From an uncultured bacterium (GTDB taxonomy: Bacteria > Actinomycetota > Coriobacteriia > Coriobacteriales > Coriobacteriaceae), in the NCBI GenBank assembly GCA_958349055.1, contig CATWBO010000023.1, positions 1 through 39,351 on the forward strand: a DNA stretch of 39,351 nucleotides. Direction: 5' to 3'. Below are positions 37,563-39,351 of this stretch, piece after piece. The notes below the pieces were generated by a model. The model saw only the letters and a list, made by a program, of their open reading frames with translations, had not been told where the DNA came from and did no database searches. Positions within the stretch are counted from its first letter, which is position 1. Each line of letters opens with the position of its first letter. A program made the position numbers and the translations under genes.

Positions 37563-37638
37563 CTCAAAGAACTCAAAGGTGCTCAAGCAACTCAAGGATG
37601 CTCAAAAAAATCAACGGTGCTCAAAATACTCAAGGGCG
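37563..37638 (+). repeat. Four tandem 19-bp repeats with CTCAA half-units
   Basis: Units start at 37563, 37582, 37601 and 37620. Each contains two CTCAA words spaced alternately 9 and 10 bases (the sixth has an ATCAA variant). The last units pair with a downstream GCACCGTTGA (37640 region) to make a hairpin with TCAACGGTGC. No coding frame of interest. Confidence 0.85.
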
Positions 37639-37660
37639 GGCACCGTTGAGTTTCCTTTAC

Positions 37661-37799
37661 TGTCTCGATCTGTAACATCTGGGCGGCTAAATCGTCTCTA
37701 TCTGTTACAGATTTAGATAAAGTGCGGAGCCGAGTGGGGAAATCTAAATCTGTAACAGCTGGCCTGCTATTTGGGGTCTAGATGTTACAGATTGAGACA
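37661..37799. repeat. Nested inverted repeats with four CTGTAACA half-sites
   Basis: Outer arms 37661-37680 and 37780-37799 match 19 of 20 (TGTCTCGATCTGTAACATCT against its complement). Inner arms 37702-37718 and 37742-37758 are a perfect 17-bp match. All four carry CTGTAACA or TGTTACAG, so alternative pairings between neighbours are possible. It fills most of the gene-free stretch between the cytidylate-kinase-like gene and the LuxR gene. Confidence 0.85.
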
Positions 37800-37828
37800 A
37801 ACTGGTGGAGAGAGCTGCCGTGTCGTTC

Positions 37829-37868
37829 AAACCACCACAAAGGGGACAGGCACCTTTGTGGTGGTTTT
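37829..37868 (+). repeat. REP-like hairpin, CCACCACAAAGG type, copy 7
   Basis: AAACCACCACAAAGG and CCTTTGTGGTGGTTT form a 15-bp stem with a loop reading GGACAGGCA. It lies 5 bases from the 3' end of the minus-strand LuxR gene and could also terminate it. Confidence 0.9.
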
Positions 37869-37872
37869 TGTT

Positions 37873-39276
37873 TTAGAGCGAGGGGAAGGCTTTGGTGAGA
37901 CCGGCGCGGGTTTGGGTGTCGGTCTTTTGGTAGATGGAGCTCAGGTGACGCTGCACCATGCGCATCGAGATGCCGAGCTCCTCGGCGATCTGCTTGAGCG
38001 GGCGCTCGTCCTGGGTCACGGCCATGAGCACGTCGACTTCACGCGGGGTGAGAGCGTGATCGGCGATGAAGACCTGACGCTGTTCCTCGATGGAGGGTGC
38101 GGCGAGTGCTTCCTCGGCTCGTTGCTGGTATTCGCGCTCCTGCTCGGTTTGGGGCAGGCGGAATAGGCCTGCGGCAACGAACGCCGCGCTGGCCGCCACA
38201 AGCAGCACGAGCGCGCCGATCATGATGAGGGCGACATTGCCCGAGGTGACCAGTGCCAGCGAGATGCCCGATGTGGTGAATGCACATGCATTGTTGGCGG
38301 CGCGGCCCATGCCAGCCCACAAAGCCGGAGTGTGCATACGCGGTGCCAGCTGTGTAAACGTGGCGGTGAAGAATGTGACGAAAAAGCCCGAGCTCAGATA
38401 AAAGACGATGAGGCCCAGGTTGGGATCGGCACCAGCTTCCACGGCCAAGATTGAGATGGTGGAGAGCACCGTGACACCGAGCATGACGGGACCCATGTAG
38501 CGACGCTCGGCAAGGTCAAAGACGATGCCGGCGACCAGGCCGCTCGCTGCCAAAAAGAGGCGTGGCCAAGTCTGCACGGCGATGGTGCCGTGGGCGTTGG
38601 AGAACGTGACCACGTTATCGAGCGTGGAGAACAGGCAGGCGAGAATCATGACGAGTGCGATGCTCCAACACGCCTGCTTGGCGAGGACGCGTGAGGGCTC
38701 GGTAAAAGGGTTGATGGTGGAGCTGGGGTTCTCATCTGCCACTTGGGGCGCGGCACTGAGGGAGGAGATGACGATCGTCGCCGCGCCAAGAATGATGAGC
38801 TCAACGATGCCGCCGCAATCGAGCAGGTTAAGGGCAAACTGCAGGAGGATGCCTGCGGCATAGGCCGCCCCCGCGCCGGTTGCGAGCTTGGGGTCGTCTT
38901 GGAATGCCAACGCAAAGGCGCGATGCGCAGCGGCGCCCAGCAGGCCGAGCCCAAAGAATACCACGCACCCCAGAATCTCGAGCGCAAGTGGACCTGCGGG
39001 GACCTGAATCTGGGTCAAGCCAACGATAGCGATGGGAACGGCGGCGTTGGCGGCTGCCTGGGCCTGACCTTTGCGTTGGGCAAGAGCCAATAACGGCGCG
39101 TATCCGATAAAGCCGATAACGCTGGCACCCAGGATAAAGCCTTGCGCGAGCACAACGCGCTCGGCACCGGCGAGCAGCCCGACATTGATGTCGAAGCGAA
39201 ATTCGGCGGCAAGGAAGACAAAGGTAAAGAGCGCGAGTGCCAGAAGCGCGTTGATTTTAGGCTTGCTTAGGTTCAA
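37873..39276 (-). CDS. Membrane-bound LuxR-type transcriptional regulator
   Basis: 467 residues. The N-terminal 385 residues hold about ten to twelve TM segments (for example INALLALALFTFVFLAAEF, LVMILACLFSTLDNVVTFS, GLIVFYLSSGFFVTFFTATF), MFS-like in layout. The C-terminal 60 residues are a LuxR/GerE helix-turn-helix, with LTPREVDVLMAVTQDERPLK and QIAEELGISMRMVQRHLSSIYQKT. This fusion of a transporter-like sensor to a LuxR domain is common in Coriobacteriia. It would sense a compound at the membrane and regulate transcription; the signal is unknown. I chose the TTG at 39276 because AAAGGACC is about 5 bases upstream. No target gene can be named, as the adjacent DNA is outside the window. Confidence 0.88.
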   Translation of the reverse strand: MNLSKPKINALLALALFTFVFLAAEFRFDINVGLLAGAERVVLAQGFILGASVIGFIGYAPLLALAQRKGQAQAAANAAVPIAIVGLTQIQVPAGPLALEILGCVVFFGLGLLGAAAHRAFALAFQDDPKLATGAGAAYAAGILLQFALNLLDCGGIVELIILGAATIVISSLSAAPQVADENPSSTINPFTEPSRVLAKQACWSIALVMILACLFSTLDNVVTFSNAHGTIAVQTWPRLFLAASGLVAGIVFDLAERRYMGPVMLGVTVLSTISILAVEAGADPNLGLIVFYLSSGFFVTFFTATFTQLAPRMHTPALWAGMGRAANNACAFTTSGISLALVTSGNVALIMIGALVLLVAASAAFVAAGLFRLPQTEQEREYQQRAEEALAAPSIEEQRQVFIADHALTPREVDVLMAVTQDERPLKQIAEELGISMRMVQRHLSSIYQKTDTQTRAGLTKAFPSL

Positions 39277-39314
39277 GGACGGTCCTTTGGGTGGACGGAA
39301 TAATCGTGCCCTCG

Positions 39315-39320
39315 ATTGTA
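39315..39320 (-). promoter_or_regulatory. Possible -10 of the LuxR gene
   Basis: TACAAT on the minus strand lies 38 bases before the start codon. No clear -35 is visible before the window ends. Confidence 0.3.
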
Positions 39321-39351
39321 GACCATGACGTTAGGGGGCGGGCCTTTCGGG

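Noticed and set aside
37563..37638. The CTCAA tandem repeat as a CRISPR array
   Set aside because: Units are 19 bp with no unique spacers between repeats, and there are no cas genes.

Overview
The window is high-GC bacterial chromosome whose gene content and protein style point to the Coriobacteriia, most likely Collinsella or a close relative. The clues are translational repression of carA by a PyrR-type hairpin, a membrane-bound LuxR regulator of the kind common in Coriobacteriia, actinobacterial-like codon usage, and abundant short intergenic palindromes. The taxonomic call is inference from sequence features only. Most of the window is ordinary core genome; the unusual material is between the genes.

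Layout. Positions 1-5.7 kb hold a partial tRNA-Ala, tRNA-Ile, a bifunctional-nuclease-family protein, two small unknown proteins, typA, and two minus-strand membrane proteins (a bactofilin-like protein and a TRIC/UPF0126 protein). Positions 5.7-6.4 kb hold two minus-strand tRNA-Ser genes and a strongly structured intergenic stretch. Positions 6.86-10.2 kb are the conserved rpsF-ssb-rpsR-rplI-dnaB block. Positions 10.2-16.5 kb hold purA, purD, a Nudix hydrolase, an ABC exporter and an unknown membrane protein. Positions 16.7-21.5 kb are carA-carB behind the PyrR-like hairpin. Positions 21.5-23.7 kb are an accessory island: an AAA/DUF4143 ATPase with atypical composition, flanked by related palindromic elements in opposite orientation. 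Positions 23.7-31 kb hold purE, a class B sortase, a MoaE-like protein, a CmpB-type membrane protein, then purF, purM and purN. Positions 31-39.3 kb hold a PTS EIIA protein, a parvulin-type foldase, a YqeY protein, a complete polar amino-acid ABC importer (ATPase, Tat/lipoprotein binding protein, two permeases), a cytidylate-kinase-like protein and the LuxR-type membrane regulator.

How the genes work together. Six purine genes (purA, D, E, F, M, N) and carAB put much of nucleotide biosynthesis in one neighbourhood, though in several transcription units. purC, purL/Q/S, purB, purH and purK are not here.

The most unusual signal is two families of intergenic hairpin. The first has seven members in 39 kb, all different in stem sequence but carrying GGGGAC (six of them GGGGACAG) in the loop, which resembles REP sequences mobilised by RAYT transposases. 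The second has variable but complementary arms around a conserved loop (core CTGAACGACT, then CCGGAG); its copies bracket the ATPase island.
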